From: WHTK01 sp965197795
GTDB taxonomy: Bacteria > Chloroflexota > Dehalococcoidia > DSTF01 > WHTK01
Reading direction: 5' to 3'
Length of the DNA: 64,000 nt
Assembly: GCA_965197795.1 (NCBI GenBank)
Contig: OZ240228.1
Span: forward strand, 2,790,001-2,854,000
A model generated the notes under the pieces. The model was given only the letters and a program-made list of their open reading frames with translations, made no database searches and was not told where the DNA came from. This document shows, piece by piece, positions 47,021-55,701 of the stretch (the stretch's first letter is position 1; each line of letters begins with the position of its first letter). A program made the position numbers and the translations under genes.

Positions 47021-47170
47021 GCGGCTTGACCTGGTCAAGGCTTCATAGTTATGTACGCTCGCGCGAATGACCGCGGCGCGACCTGCGTATGATCCCAGCG
47101 TTTCTAAGTTCTAGTAGGCGCTGACAGACGTACTCTTGCGGACGTCGCGAGGCACGCCGATACTCGATCT

Positions 47171-48346
47171 GTGAGACGCCTCGTAAAAGTGAAGGTCTTG
47201 GTCGTGGCGCTACTTGGCGGTCTACTGTTTGGCGTGAGCGCCTGTGGTGCCTCCGAGCTACTGCCGACCACATCACCGCATTCAGAGGCCGTCAGGGAAA
47301 CTCTTTTCGAACGCCTGACGTCCGCGCGCTGGTGCAATCGCAATTACGTCAAAATAAGCAGAGGCCTGCCCGACACTAGCAAGTCGTACGCATTCCGTGC
47401 GGATGGTTCGTACGAGTGGAGTCACGTCTCGGACTACCCGGAGGCTGACGGGGCCGGTAATTGGAATTTCACACCAAGGGACGAAGACGGGGGCGTGATC
47501 TATCTCGACAGCGGCGACGCGTGGCATTTCGTGTTTCCCGGCGATGGATCGATAGTGTTGACCGCCGCGCTCTTGGATCCGTGTGAGCCGATAACTTCGG
47601 AAGGCAAGTCCGAAGACCTTCCGATGGTCGAGCCTTCAGCCCTATTCAAGACAATAACGGCAAATGAGTGGTTTCGCACGAGCGATCTCAACCCTGATAC
47701 GAAACCGTCCAGCATCACCTATCTGACAAATGGGCAGTGGACGGCCGGGTTTCGCGGCGGGGCTTGCATGGAAGTGGGATCGTGGTCGCTTCGGGATAGC
47801 AAGATTGTGCGTATGATTTCGGGGACACCACCCTGCGACTTTAGAATAGAACCTGGCGTGAACTACATCTATCGCTACGACGTTCGAGTGGTGGGCAGCC
47901 ACTTGGATATTGCAGCCGCGCTGTATGCATCGCGGCCCCTAGCAGCCGGCGAGGACGGTTTGATGCCGATCCTGGCTTATGGACGCGGCACGTACGAGCT
48001 CACCATGCGCCATTCAAGACCGCTACGCTTGGATGAACCAGCCCAATTGATTTTCCAACTAACGAACCATCGAGAGGATCCGTTAATCTTGCAAGCCGCC
48101 AAAGTGGAGGCAACCCCATTCCGGCGCGTCGGCACGTCCACAGAATCCGCAGGCCCAACCGTGGTCCTGGCTGAGGCTGAGCTGGGCAATATCGAGGTCG
48201 GCCCGGGGGTCATCCATGAATTCTCGTTAGCGTTCACGCCTCAACTGTCCAGCGACGTCTACATACGAATCACGGTCGCAGTGCAGGGAACAAGGCAGCG
48301 TTATGACGCCAACCGCTCCTTCGCGGTAGAAGTAGAAGCACCCTGA
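47171..48346 (+). CDS. Predicted lipoprotein
   Basis: This protein of 391 residues with a GTG start has a lipoprotein signal: basic start, hydrophobic VLVVALLGGLLFG, then the lipobox VSAC. The remainder is extracellular, with two strand-rich repeats that begin alike (LFERLTSARWCNRNY... and LFKTITANEWFRTSD...) and a C-terminal immunoglobulin-like region (LRLDEPAQLIFQLTNHREDP). Its function is unknown. It is a monocistronic gene upstream of a two-component system. Confidence 0.75.
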   Translation: MRRLVKVKVLVVALLGGLLFGVSACGASELLPTTSPHSEAVRETLFERLTSARWCNRNYVKISRGLPDTSKSYAFRADGSYEWSHVSDYPEADGAGNWNFTPRDEDGGVIYLDSGDAWHFVFPGDGSIVLTAALLDPCEPITSEGKSEDLPMVEPSALFKTITANEWFRTSDLNPDTKPSSITYLTNGQWTAGFRGGACMEVGSWSLRDSKIVRMISGTPPCDFRIEPGVNYIYRYDVRVVGSHLDIAAALYASRPLAAGEDGLMPILAYGRGTYELTMRHSRPLRLDEPAQLIFQLTNHREDPLILQAAKVEATPFRRVGTSTESAGPTVVLAEAELGNIEVGPGVIHEFSLAFTPQLSSDVYIRITVAVQGTRQRYDANRSFAVEVEAP

Positions 48347-48632
48347 CCGACAATGAAGACAGCTCTGTTTGGAGGTCTCCGTCGCGATGCCTACCCTGAA
48401 TAAATGATGAGCTGGAACCGACGTACTTCAAAATGTCGCGCACAGGTGCCATGACTGCCCTCGGCTCTTTCTTCGCAACGTTGAATTTGTTACTTATTTA
48501 ACCGGCACTTCGCAGCCGCTTAGGCCCCTTTTTCGGCTCACCTCCGATACTGAGTTGGAGGGGCGAGTCGGCCCAGGGTGCGGTGGTTGGTGTGGTATCG
48601 TGAAATCTGAAGGGTCGGCTCGCCTCCAAGTT

Positions 48633-49331
<699 letters not shown>

Positions 49332-50782
49332 ATCCCGGCTCATCTTCTCCTTCGGTCTGCTGATCTTCGTATCGCTGTTCCTGGCCGGTACATTCACCGT
49401 GTGGCTGCTCAAGGAGCAAGAGGAGGACCGCCAGGAAGAGCAAGTCGGCTTGCTGGCGGAACCCGTCGCACTGCGCGCCGCATTCCTTGAGCTGGCAGGC
49501 CGTAACCCGCCAGAGATTTCTTCCGTCCTGCAGGAGGAGTATCCCGGCGTTCGCATTCTGCTGGTCGACTCCGACAGCTGGGTGGTCGCCGACACGGCAA
49601 AGACCCTCGAGGGCAGCCAGGTCGCCCAGATCACGATCGAAACCAGCGACGCTGAGATCCCGGAGAAAGCAGGCCTGCGCTACCACAAGCGCCGAGGGCC
49701 GGAGGACTTGCTGTTCTACTACGCCACGCCGAAAGGCATCGTTCCTGTGACTGTGACGTTCACGCCTCAATTCCAGACCGTCCTCGCCGTCGACGCCAGC
49801 GACGTGCAGCAAGCGTGGCTCGATCTGCTGCCGCGGTTGTTCCTGGCCGGCGGTGTCGCCTTCTTTGCCGGCGTGCTGGCTGCAGGCTTGCTGGCGCGAT
49901 CGATCAGCCGGCCGCTGCATCAGATCACCATCGCCTCGGAGAACATGGCGCACGGTCAGTACGATCAGCAGATCCCGGAGCGCGGCAGCGACGAGGTAAG
50001 TCGACTCGCCCGCGCCTTCAATGACATGGCGCATCAGGTCAGCCACTCGCATCGCACTCTGCGCGACTTCCTCGCCAACGTCTCGCATGAGCTGAAGACG
50101 CCACTGACTTCGATCCAGGGCTTCTCGCAGGCCATGGTCGACGGCGCGCTCACCAGGAACGAGGACTACGCCGAGGCCGGACGTGTCATCAACGATGAGG
50201 CGATGCGCATGCGGGGTCTGGTCGATGACCTGCTCTACCTGACCCAGGTCGATGCGGGTGAGTTCACGATTCAGACCGAGGAGATGTCGGCCAGCGAGCT
50301 GCTGCAAACAACCCAGGAGCGCTTCCAGCGCCGCGCCGATCAGGAAGGCGTCGACCTGCGCCTGCTATCTGAGTCATCGCAGCGGTTCCAGGGCGACGGA
50401 CGGCGGCTTGAGCAAGCGCTGGCCAACGTCGTCGATAATGCGGTTCGCCATACACCTTCGGGCGGCACCGTGACGATCCGGTCTTTTGGCGAGAATGGAC
50501 ACGTCAATCTGTCGGTCCATAACACCGGCTCGGTTATCCCATCGGAGGCCTTGCCGCACATCTTCGAGCGCTTCTTCCAGGCCGACCCAGCCGGCGCCCG
50601 CGCCGACGCGAACACCGGATTAGGGCTGGCGATTACGCGTGAGATCGTCGAAGCACACGGTGGCGACGTGATCGCCAGCAGCAGTGAGGAAGCCGGCACG
50701 GAGTTTCTGATCTCGCTGCCCACATCCACCGGCGTGGCTCTGACGGATCAAAGCGCCTGGGCGCAACCGGAGGAGGAAGACA

Positions 50783-51358
50783 ATGCGTAAGTTGCGTACT
50801 CTGCCCGTGCTCGCCGCGGCAGTCGTTGGTCTCCTTATCGTGACCGGTGCGCTGGCCGCGACGCTGGTGCTTGACGATGACGACTCGGACGAGCGCGCGG
50901 CCACAAACACGGCTGCCGTGAGCACTCCAACCCAGGCGCCCTCGCCGACTTCAACGACCTCAGCGACAGAGTCGGACGCGCCGGACGGGATCTCCGATGA
51001 GCTACGGGCAAGGCTTCAGGACCTGCCCCAGAAGCTGCAGGACGACCTGATCTCGAGATTCGAAGCCGGCACTCTGGGTGTAGCGACGATCGAAACGGTG
51101 ATCGAGGAGTACGAGAACCGCAACCAGGGCGTCCGTGTCGGCACCGTCGTGGAAGCGACCGATTCGATGCTGCGTCTGGAGGTCTACACGACCGGTGAGC
51201 GCGCCGAGGTGGTCCTCAACGACGAAACGGTCCTGAGAAGAGGCCGCGACGACATCACCGGGGCCGACCTCGAGCCGGACGAACTCGTGATGGTGATCTC
51301 GCGGGACGGCGGCGTCACCGCCTTCGCGGTGACAGCCTTCGGCGTCGGCGCGCCTTAG
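50783..51358 (+). CDS. Exported protein with a DUF5666-like domain
   Basis: This protein of 191 residues has its ATG inside the kinase gene end. An N-terminal hydrophobic helix (LPVLAAAVVGLLIVTGALAA) is followed by a Thr/Ser/Pro-rich linker. A short helical region comes next, then a strand-rich module (GVRVGTVVEATDSMLRLEVY, AEVVLNDETVLRRG, DELVMVISRDGGVTAFAV) like the small OB-type DUF5666 domain. Its place in the operon suggests it is an envelope partner of the two-component system. Confidence 0.7.
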   Translation: MRKLRTLPVLAAAVVGLLIVTGALAATLVLDDDDSDERAATNTAAVSTPTQAPSPTSTTSATESDAPDGISDELRARLQDLPQKLQDDLISRFEAGTLGVATIETVIEEYENRNQGVRVGTVVEATDSMLRLEVYTTGERAEVVLNDETVLRRGRDDITGADLEPDELVMVISRDGGVTAFAVTAFGVGAP

Positions 51359-51371
51359 CGCGAGCGCTAGT

Positions 51372-52985
51372 TTAGGCCGGGTGCCTCAGGAGCCACCATT
51401 CGTAGGCGTCCGACAGCGCCAGCCACGACGCCTCGATGATGTCGGTGCTGGCGCCGACGCACTGCCACTCGTCGGTCTCGTCGCTGCACTCGATGAGGAC
51501 ACGTACCGACGCGCCGGTGCCCGCGTTGGAATCGACGACGCGCACCTTGTAGTCGACCAGGCGCACGTTGGCGATGCCGGCGTAGAACTCACCGATCGCC
51601 TTGCGCACCGCGTGGTCCAGCGCGTCAACGGGGCCGCCGCCATCCGCAGCAGTCTGGCGAAGCTCGTCTCCTGCCTCTCCGCGGCCGAAGATACGCAGCT
51701 TGATCATCGCCTCGGCTTGCATTTCAGCTTGACGATGCGGCGTGACGCTGGGTTCGGGACCTTCACTGCGGCGCAAGACCACCCAGAAATCGTCCAGGTT
51801 GAAGATCGGCGTGTAGCCGGGCAGCGTGCGACGGACCAGCATCTCCAGCGAAGCGTCGGCGCCCTCGAACTGATAGCCTCGCGCCTCTTGCTCCTTGATC
51901 GTTTCGGTCAGGGCCCGAGCGTCATCCCGGTTCAACGGGTAGTCGATGCCGAGTTCGCCGAGCTTATCCAGCAGGCCCCGGCTACCGCCCAGCTCCGAGA
52001 CGAGCAAGCGGCGCTGGTTACCGACGACCGCCGGGTCCACGTGCTGATATGCGTTTTCGACTTTGATGACGCCATCCGCGTGGTAGCCGGCCTTGTGCGC
52101 GAAGGCGCTGGCGCCGACATACGGTTGCTGCGGCCACGGCGTCATGTTGGCGATCTCGCTGACGAAGTGCGAGATTTCCGTGAGATGCGCCAGCTGATCG
52201 TCGCTGACCACCTGCATTCCCAGCTTGAGCTTCAGGTTGGCGATGACGCTGGCCATGTTGGCGTTGCCGCTGCGCTCGCCGTAGCCGTTAATACAGGCCT
52301 GTACCTGCTGCACGCCATGCTCAACCGCGGCCAGTGAGTTGGCAACCGCGACATCGGCATCGTTGTGGCAGTGGATGCCCAGCGGCAGGTTGGGAAACGC
52401 GCTCTGAACCTTCTCGATCGTCTCGAGCAGCATCGACGTGATCGTGCCGCCGTTGGTGTCGCACAATACCAGGCTGTCGACGCCGCCGTTCACCGAGGCG
52501 CGCAGACAGCTCAGCGCGTAATCGGGATTGTCTCGGAATCCATCGAAGAAGTGCTCCGCGTCGAAGTAGACCTGCTTGCCCTTGGACTTCAAGAAGCGCA
52601 CCGAATCAGTCAGCATCGAGAGGTTCTCTTCCAGGCTCGTCGCCAGCACCTCGCGAACGTGAAGATCGTGCGCCTTTCCAACGATGGTGACGTGGTCGGT
52701 CCCCGCAGAGATGAGCGAATTCAGAGTCGGGTCGTTGTTGGTATCGCCGCCGGCGCGGCGGGTGGAGCCGAAGGCGACGAGGCTGGCGTTGTTCAGCTTG
52801 ACGTCCCGCATGCGCTCGAAGAACTCGACGTCCTTTGGGTTGGCGCCGGGCCAGCCGCCTTCAATGAAATGCACGCCGAGATCATCGAGGCGCCTCGCGA
52901 TACGCAGCTTGTCCTCGACGGAGAGGCTGATGCCCTCCATCTGCGCGCCATCGCGCAGCGTCGTGTCGTACAAGTCAACGGTCAT
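51372..52985 (-). CDS. cimA: (R)-citramalate synthase (CimA type)
   Basis: This protein of 537 residues has the HMGL-like start LYDTTLRDGAQMEGISLSVEDK, FIEGGWPGANPKDVEFF, LVLCDTNGGT, LGIHCHNDADVAVANSLAA and NGYGERSGNAN. The long C-terminal regulatory domain and the GAQMEGIS motif distinguish CimA from 2-isopropylmalate synthase. It condenses pyruvate and acetyl-CoA into citramalate, the first step of a threonine-independent isoleucine route, which fits the ilvE gene in this window. CGGAGG lies eight bases before the start, and a structured leader precedes it. Confidence 0.93.
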   Translation of the reverse strand: MTVDLYDTTLRDGAQMEGISLSVEDKLRIARRLDDLGVHFIEGGWPGANPKDVEFFERMRDVKLNNASLVAFGSTRRAGGDTNNDPTLNSLISAGTDHVTIVGKAHDLHVREVLATSLEENLSMLTDSVRFLKSKGKQVYFDAEHFFDGFRDNPDYALSCLRASVNGGVDSLVLCDTNGGTITSMLLETIEKVQSAFPNLPLGIHCHNDADVAVANSLAAVEHGVQQVQACINGYGERSGNANMASVIANLKLKLGMQVVSDDQLAHLTEISHFVSEIANMTPWPQQPYVGASAFAHKAGYHADGVIKVENAYQHVDPAVVGNQRRLLVSELGGSRGLLDKLGELGIDYPLNRDDARALTETIKEQEARGYQFEGADASLEMLVRRTLPGYTPIFNLDDFWVVLRRSEGPEPSVTPHRQAEMQAEAMIKLRIFGRGEAGDELRQTAADGGGPVDALDHAVRKAIGEFYAGIANVRLVDYKVRVVDSNAGTGASVRVLIECSDETDEWQCVGASTDIIEASWLALSDAYEWWLLRHPA

Positions 52986-53160
52986 TGAAGTAGCCTCCGG
53001 ATTCTGGTCCTTGCGATCGAAGGACGCGCGGTCTCATCTGGCTGGATGCCTGCCGTCCGGCAGACGAATCTCAGCCAATGGCCCGCCCCGACGATGAGTC
53101 GGGGCTTAGGGAGACCTCCGGAGCGCGGAGAAACGACATTCCGTAATCCAGCGTAGCGAC
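52986..53160 (-). promoter_or_regulatory. Structured 5' leader of cimA
   Basis: On the minus strand the leader can form GCCCCGAC-TCATC-GTCGGGGC, GTCTGCC-GGAC-GGCAGGC and GTCCTT-CGATCGC-AAGGAC in succession before the ribosome-binding site. Between them is GATGAGACCGCG, which partly resembles the T-box core but lacks the TGG needed to pair with a tRNA end. An attenuation-type control is plausible; the class is not established. Confidence 0.45.
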
Positions 53161-53331
53161 CGCCGGGTAGAGCGTCAATGAGGGACTTCGCCGATGCCTC
53201 CGCGGTGCGCCTAGCTCAGTTTGGCGACCAGAAGCGCCCCAAGAGGGCGTCCGACTCGAACGGCGCTAGGTACAGGCCGACACGCTCTGCCTAACAGGCC
53301 AAGCGTGAGTCAAATAGCGCTGCAACCGCCG

Positions 53332-54285
53332 CTAGCTCTCGAAGTGATCGGTGATGTAGTGATCGGCCCGGATCGCCGCCGTGGCGCCGTCGCCCGTCGA
53401 GGTAACCACCTGGCGCGCCGAATTGTTGCGGATGTCGCCGGCGGCAAAGATGCCGGGCACGTTGGTCTCCATCCACTCGTTGACGATGACGTGACCGCCC
53501 GCGTCCGTGTTGAGCAAGCCCTCGAGGATGCTGCTATTCGGCGTCTGGCCGATGAAGATGAAGACGCCGCCGACCGGGAACTCGCGCGCTTCGTCCGTCT
53601 TGACGTTGCGCAGCTGCAAAGACTTCACCTGGTCCTCTCCGTCGATCGACTCGACGACGGTATCCCAAATGAAATTCACCTTCTCGTTGGCGAAGGCGCG
53701 ATCCTGCAGCACGGCGCTGGCGCGTAGGCGGTCACGGCGGTGGATCACGTTGACCTTGGAAGCGTAACGGGCGACGAAGAGACCCTCGTCCAGCGCCGCG
53801 TCGCCGCCTCCAACCACTGCGACCTCCTGGTCCTTGAAGAAGGCCGCGTCACAGGTGCCGCAATAAGAAACGCCCTTGCCGGTAAGGCGTGCTTCGCCGG
53901 GGACTTCGAGCTTATTGTAGTCGGCCCCGGCCGTGACGATCAGCGCTTTCGCCAGGTAGTCTCCACCGTCGGTGTGCACGAGGTGCCCGCCCTCCTGCGG
54001 CTCGATGCCCGTGACCTCGGCGTAGACCATCTCAGCGCCGTACTTCTCTGCCTGCTCCTGCATTGCCATGCCGAGCTGGAAGCCGTTGATCGTGTCGATG
54101 CCTGGGTAGTTCTCGATGTCAGACGTCAGGGCGATCTGACCGCCGGTGACGTTACGCTCGATAATCGCTGTGCTGCGTCGCGCTCGGGCGGCGTAAACAC
54201 CCGCCGCAAGGCCGGCCGGCCCGGCACCGATGATGACGATGTCGTATTGCTTTACCACGAGTCCACCCTTCTTACCGCCCTCCAC
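53332..54285 (-). CDS. trxB: Thioredoxin reductase (NADPH)
   Basis: This protein of 317 residues (317 from the GTG at 54285, or 308 from the GTG at 54258) has the FAD motif DIVIIGAGPAGLAAGVYAAR, the redox pair in SYCGTCDAAFF, the NADPH motif VAVVGGGDAALDEG with HRRD, and GIFAAGDIRNN near the end. It reduces thioredoxin. It is divergent from the FTR-like gene, with a TAAAC-N7-GTTTA inverted repeat (54292-54308) in the shared 57-base gap. A hairpin around 53232-53254 may terminate its transcript. Confidence 0.95.
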   Translation of the reverse strand: MEGGKKGGLVVKQYDIVIIGAGPAGLAAGVYAARARRSTAIIERNVTGGQIALTSDIENYPGIDTINGFQLGMAMQEQAEKYGAEMVYAEVTGIEPQEGGHLVHTDGGDYLAKALIVTAGADYNKLEVPGEARLTGKGVSYCGTCDAAFFKDQEVAVVGGGDAALDEGLFVARYASKVNVIHRRDRLRASAVLQDRAFANEKVNFIWDTVVESIDGEDQVKSLQLRNVKTDEAREFPVGGVFIFIGQTPNSSILEGLLNTDAGGHVIVNEWMETNVPGIFAAGDIRNNSARQVVTSTGDGATAAIRADHYITDHFES

Positions 54286-54290
54286 GTCCC

Positions 54291-54309
54291 GTAAACTATG
54301 ATCGTTTAG
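54291..54309. promoter_or_regulatory. Inverted repeat in the trxB-FTR divergent gap
   Basis: TAAAC (54292-54296) and GTTTA (54304-54308) form an inverted repeat with a 7-base spacer midway between the two divergent genes. It could be an operator for a redox regulator. No recognised motif can be assigned. Confidence 0.3.
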
Positions 54310-54342
54310 TCAGTTGAGTTGCCTACCGAAAGCCGAGGTTGC

Positions 54343-54807
54343 ATGACGCTTGACCAGCCCTCCGATGAAGATCGATCCCAGGCGTCCGAGGCGAACCTCC
54401 GCAAGATGTGGAAGTTCGTCGAGAACTTTGCCGACAAGAGCGGCAGCTACCTGCACCCCCAGCGCGAGATTACCGAGTTCCTCGTCATCGGCCTCGCCAA
54501 GCACATCGACGAGGTAGGCCGGCCGCTATGTCCCTGCAACTTCTACGAAGACAAGGCGGAAGAGGCCAAGTCCAGCACTTGGATCTGCGCCTGCGATGAG
54601 ATGCAGAAATACAAGTATTGCCATTGACTACTCTTCTGTAATTCGGAAGGTCTTCCGATCACAGAGTACCTGCCAGAGGACCACGAGGGTCGCGAGATCT
54701 ACGGCGAGATCAAAGACCCCCACCCGGACAAAGGCCGAGCCCTGGGCCGTCTGGAGGAGAAGCAGGGGCGCACGCTCGAAAAGGCAAAGAAGCCCCCAAC
54801 CAAGTAA
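54343..54807 (+). CDS. Ferredoxin:thioredoxin reductase catalytic subunit, probable selenoprotein
   Basis: This frame of 154 residues is read through one in-frame TGA (54625-54627). The cysteine pattern is exactly that of FTR catalytic chains: C63-P-C65, sixteen residues, C82-A-C84, eight residues, C93-H-x95, where x95 is the TGA. In FTR the last cysteine of CHC forms the active-site disulfide beside the 4Fe-4S cluster, so selenocysteine there would be catalytic. After the TGA the FTR-type sequence continues in frame (LLFCNSEGLPITEYLPEDHE, then IYGEIKDPHPDKGRAL) to a TAA at 54805. A SECIS-like hairpin follows the TGA. The start is the ATG at 54343 with GAGG upstream. The alternative is a nonsense mutation leaving a truncated 94-residue protein. 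Confidence 0.85.
54634..54666 (+). promoter_or_regulatory. Bacterial SECIS-like hairpin
   Basis: TCGGAA (54643-54648) and TTCCGA (54653-54658) enclose GGTC, giving the apex A-GGTC-T seen in the E. coli fdhF SECIS. An outer stem TCTGT/ACAGA (54635-54639 and 54661-54665) is separated by a small internal loop with unpaired T. The loop GG starts 21 bases after the TGA, inside the accepted distance range. Confidence 0.8.
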
Positions 54808-54826
54808 TCAACCGCCGTCAACTGAC

Positions 54827-54852
54827 AACGGGCGCCGAAATCGGCGCCCGTT
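54827..54852. terminator. Terminator between the FTR-like gene and trxA
   Basis: AACGGGCGCCGA and TCGGCGCCCGTT form a 12-bp stem with an AA loop, followed by GGGTTTGTG on the plus strand. It lies between convergent genes and may serve both. Confidence 0.8.
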
Positions 54853-54870
54853 GGGTTTGTGCTCGACTCG

Positions 54871-55197
54871 TTAGACCAGCGCGTCGTCGAGGCGCTTCTT
54901 GAGGTCAGACTTCGGCCTGAAACCTACGATCTGGCCTACCTGCTCGCCCGCCTTGAACACGAGCAGGGTCGGGATGCTGCGGATGCCGTACTTCGCGGCC
55001 GTCCGCGGGTTGTCATCCGTGTTCAGCTTGCGGAACTCGACCTTGCCGTCGTACTCCTCGGCCAACTCCTCAACAATCGGCGCCACCATGCGGCAGGGGC
55101 CGCACCAGGGAGCCCAAAAGTCGACCAGTACGGGCTTGTCAGCTTCGAGAACGTCGCTGTCCCAGCTCGTGTCGTTGACTTCGCTTGGCTTCGTCAT
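54871..55197 (-). CDS. trxA: Thioredoxin
   Basis: This protein of 108 residues has the classic fold: LVDFWAPWCGPCRMVAPIVEELAEEY with the redox pair at about residues 32 and 35, VEFRKLNTDDNPRTAAKYGIRSIPTLLVFKAGE with the cis-proline, and a C-terminal helix. It is probably reduced by TrxB and possibly by the adjacent FTR-like protein. Its promoter (55265-55293, minus strand) contains a CsoR-type operator. Confidence 0.97.
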   Translation of the reverse strand: MTKPSEVNDTSWDSDVLEADKPVLVDFWAPWCGPCRMVAPIVEELAEEYDGKVEFRKLNTDDNPRTAAKYGIRSIPTLLVFKAGEQVGQIVGFRPKSDLKKRLDDALV

Positions 55198-55264
55198 TCG
55201 TATACCCTCTCTTTTCTGCTGCCTCCCGAAGGAAGACTTTGACTTCCGATGGCGTTACTCCTAT

Positions 55265-55293
55265 ACTCTAAATACCCATGGGGGGTATGTCAA
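55265..55293 (-). promoter_or_regulatory. trxA promoter with an embedded CsoR-type operator
   Basis: Read on the minus strand, TTGACA (55293-55288) and TAGAGT (55270-55265) are 17 bases apart. The spacer carries ATACCC-N5-GGGTAT (55272-55288), matching the C-rich inverted repeats bound by CsoR-family repressors. The csoR-like gene starts 87 bases away in the opposite direction, so one operator could control both. Confidence 0.7.
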
Positions 55294-55374
55294 GACCCTG
55301 TAGCAAAATAGTCGACAACCGGTAACAAGGCCAGGAGCATCATTCCCACCCTGGTTACTGAAGGGACATCAGCG

Positions 55375-55701
55375 ATGGAAGAGTCGAAGCAACTCACAAC
55401 CCGCCTGCGTCGCATAGAAGGCCAGGTACAGGGCGTACAACGCATGCTGGACTCAGGGCGCGACTGCGAAGAGATTCTGACCCAGATCATGGCGGTCCGT
55501 AGCAGCCTGGACAACGTTGGGTTGCTGCTCATGGAGATGCACATTGAGAAGTGCGTGCTGGACAGCCTACCGGCCGACTCGCCTATGACTCGCGAGATTG
55601 GCGACGTCCTGAAGTCCTGGACGCGCTTCGGCCTGGTGCCGGGCGCCCGTTCTGACGTGGAGGCGGACGCCCTCTCCCGCCCCGCCGATCCGGCTGGCTA
55701 G
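55375..55701 (+). CDS. csoR: CsoR/RcnR-family metal- or persulfide-sensing repressor
   Basis: This helical repressor of 108 residues has TTRLRRIEGQVQGVQRMLDSGRDCEEILTQ and MEMHIEKCV. The ligands Cys31, His56 and Cys60 match the copper-binding Cys-His-Cys triad of CsoR; Cys31 and Cys60 are also the positions used by persulfide sensors of the family. The C-terminal 15 residues are disordered and overlap the opposite cupin gene. No copper exporter gene is nearby; the visible target is the trxA promoter. Confidence 0.9.
   Translation: MEESKQLTTRLRRIEGQVQGVQRMLDSGRDCEEILTQIMAVRSSLDNVGLLLMEMHIEKCVLDSLPADSPMTREIGDVLKSWTRFGLVPGARSDVEADALSRPADPAG

Noticed and set aside
52986..53160. T-box riboswitch upstream of cimA
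   Set aside because: The ACCGCG core is present but the TGG needed for tRNA end pairing is not, so only a structured leader is claimed.
53221..53330. tRNA-like T-loop (GTTCGAGTC on the minus strand) near the end of trxB
   Set aside because: The acceptor and anticodon stems cannot be paired; a simple hairpin terminator is a better reading.
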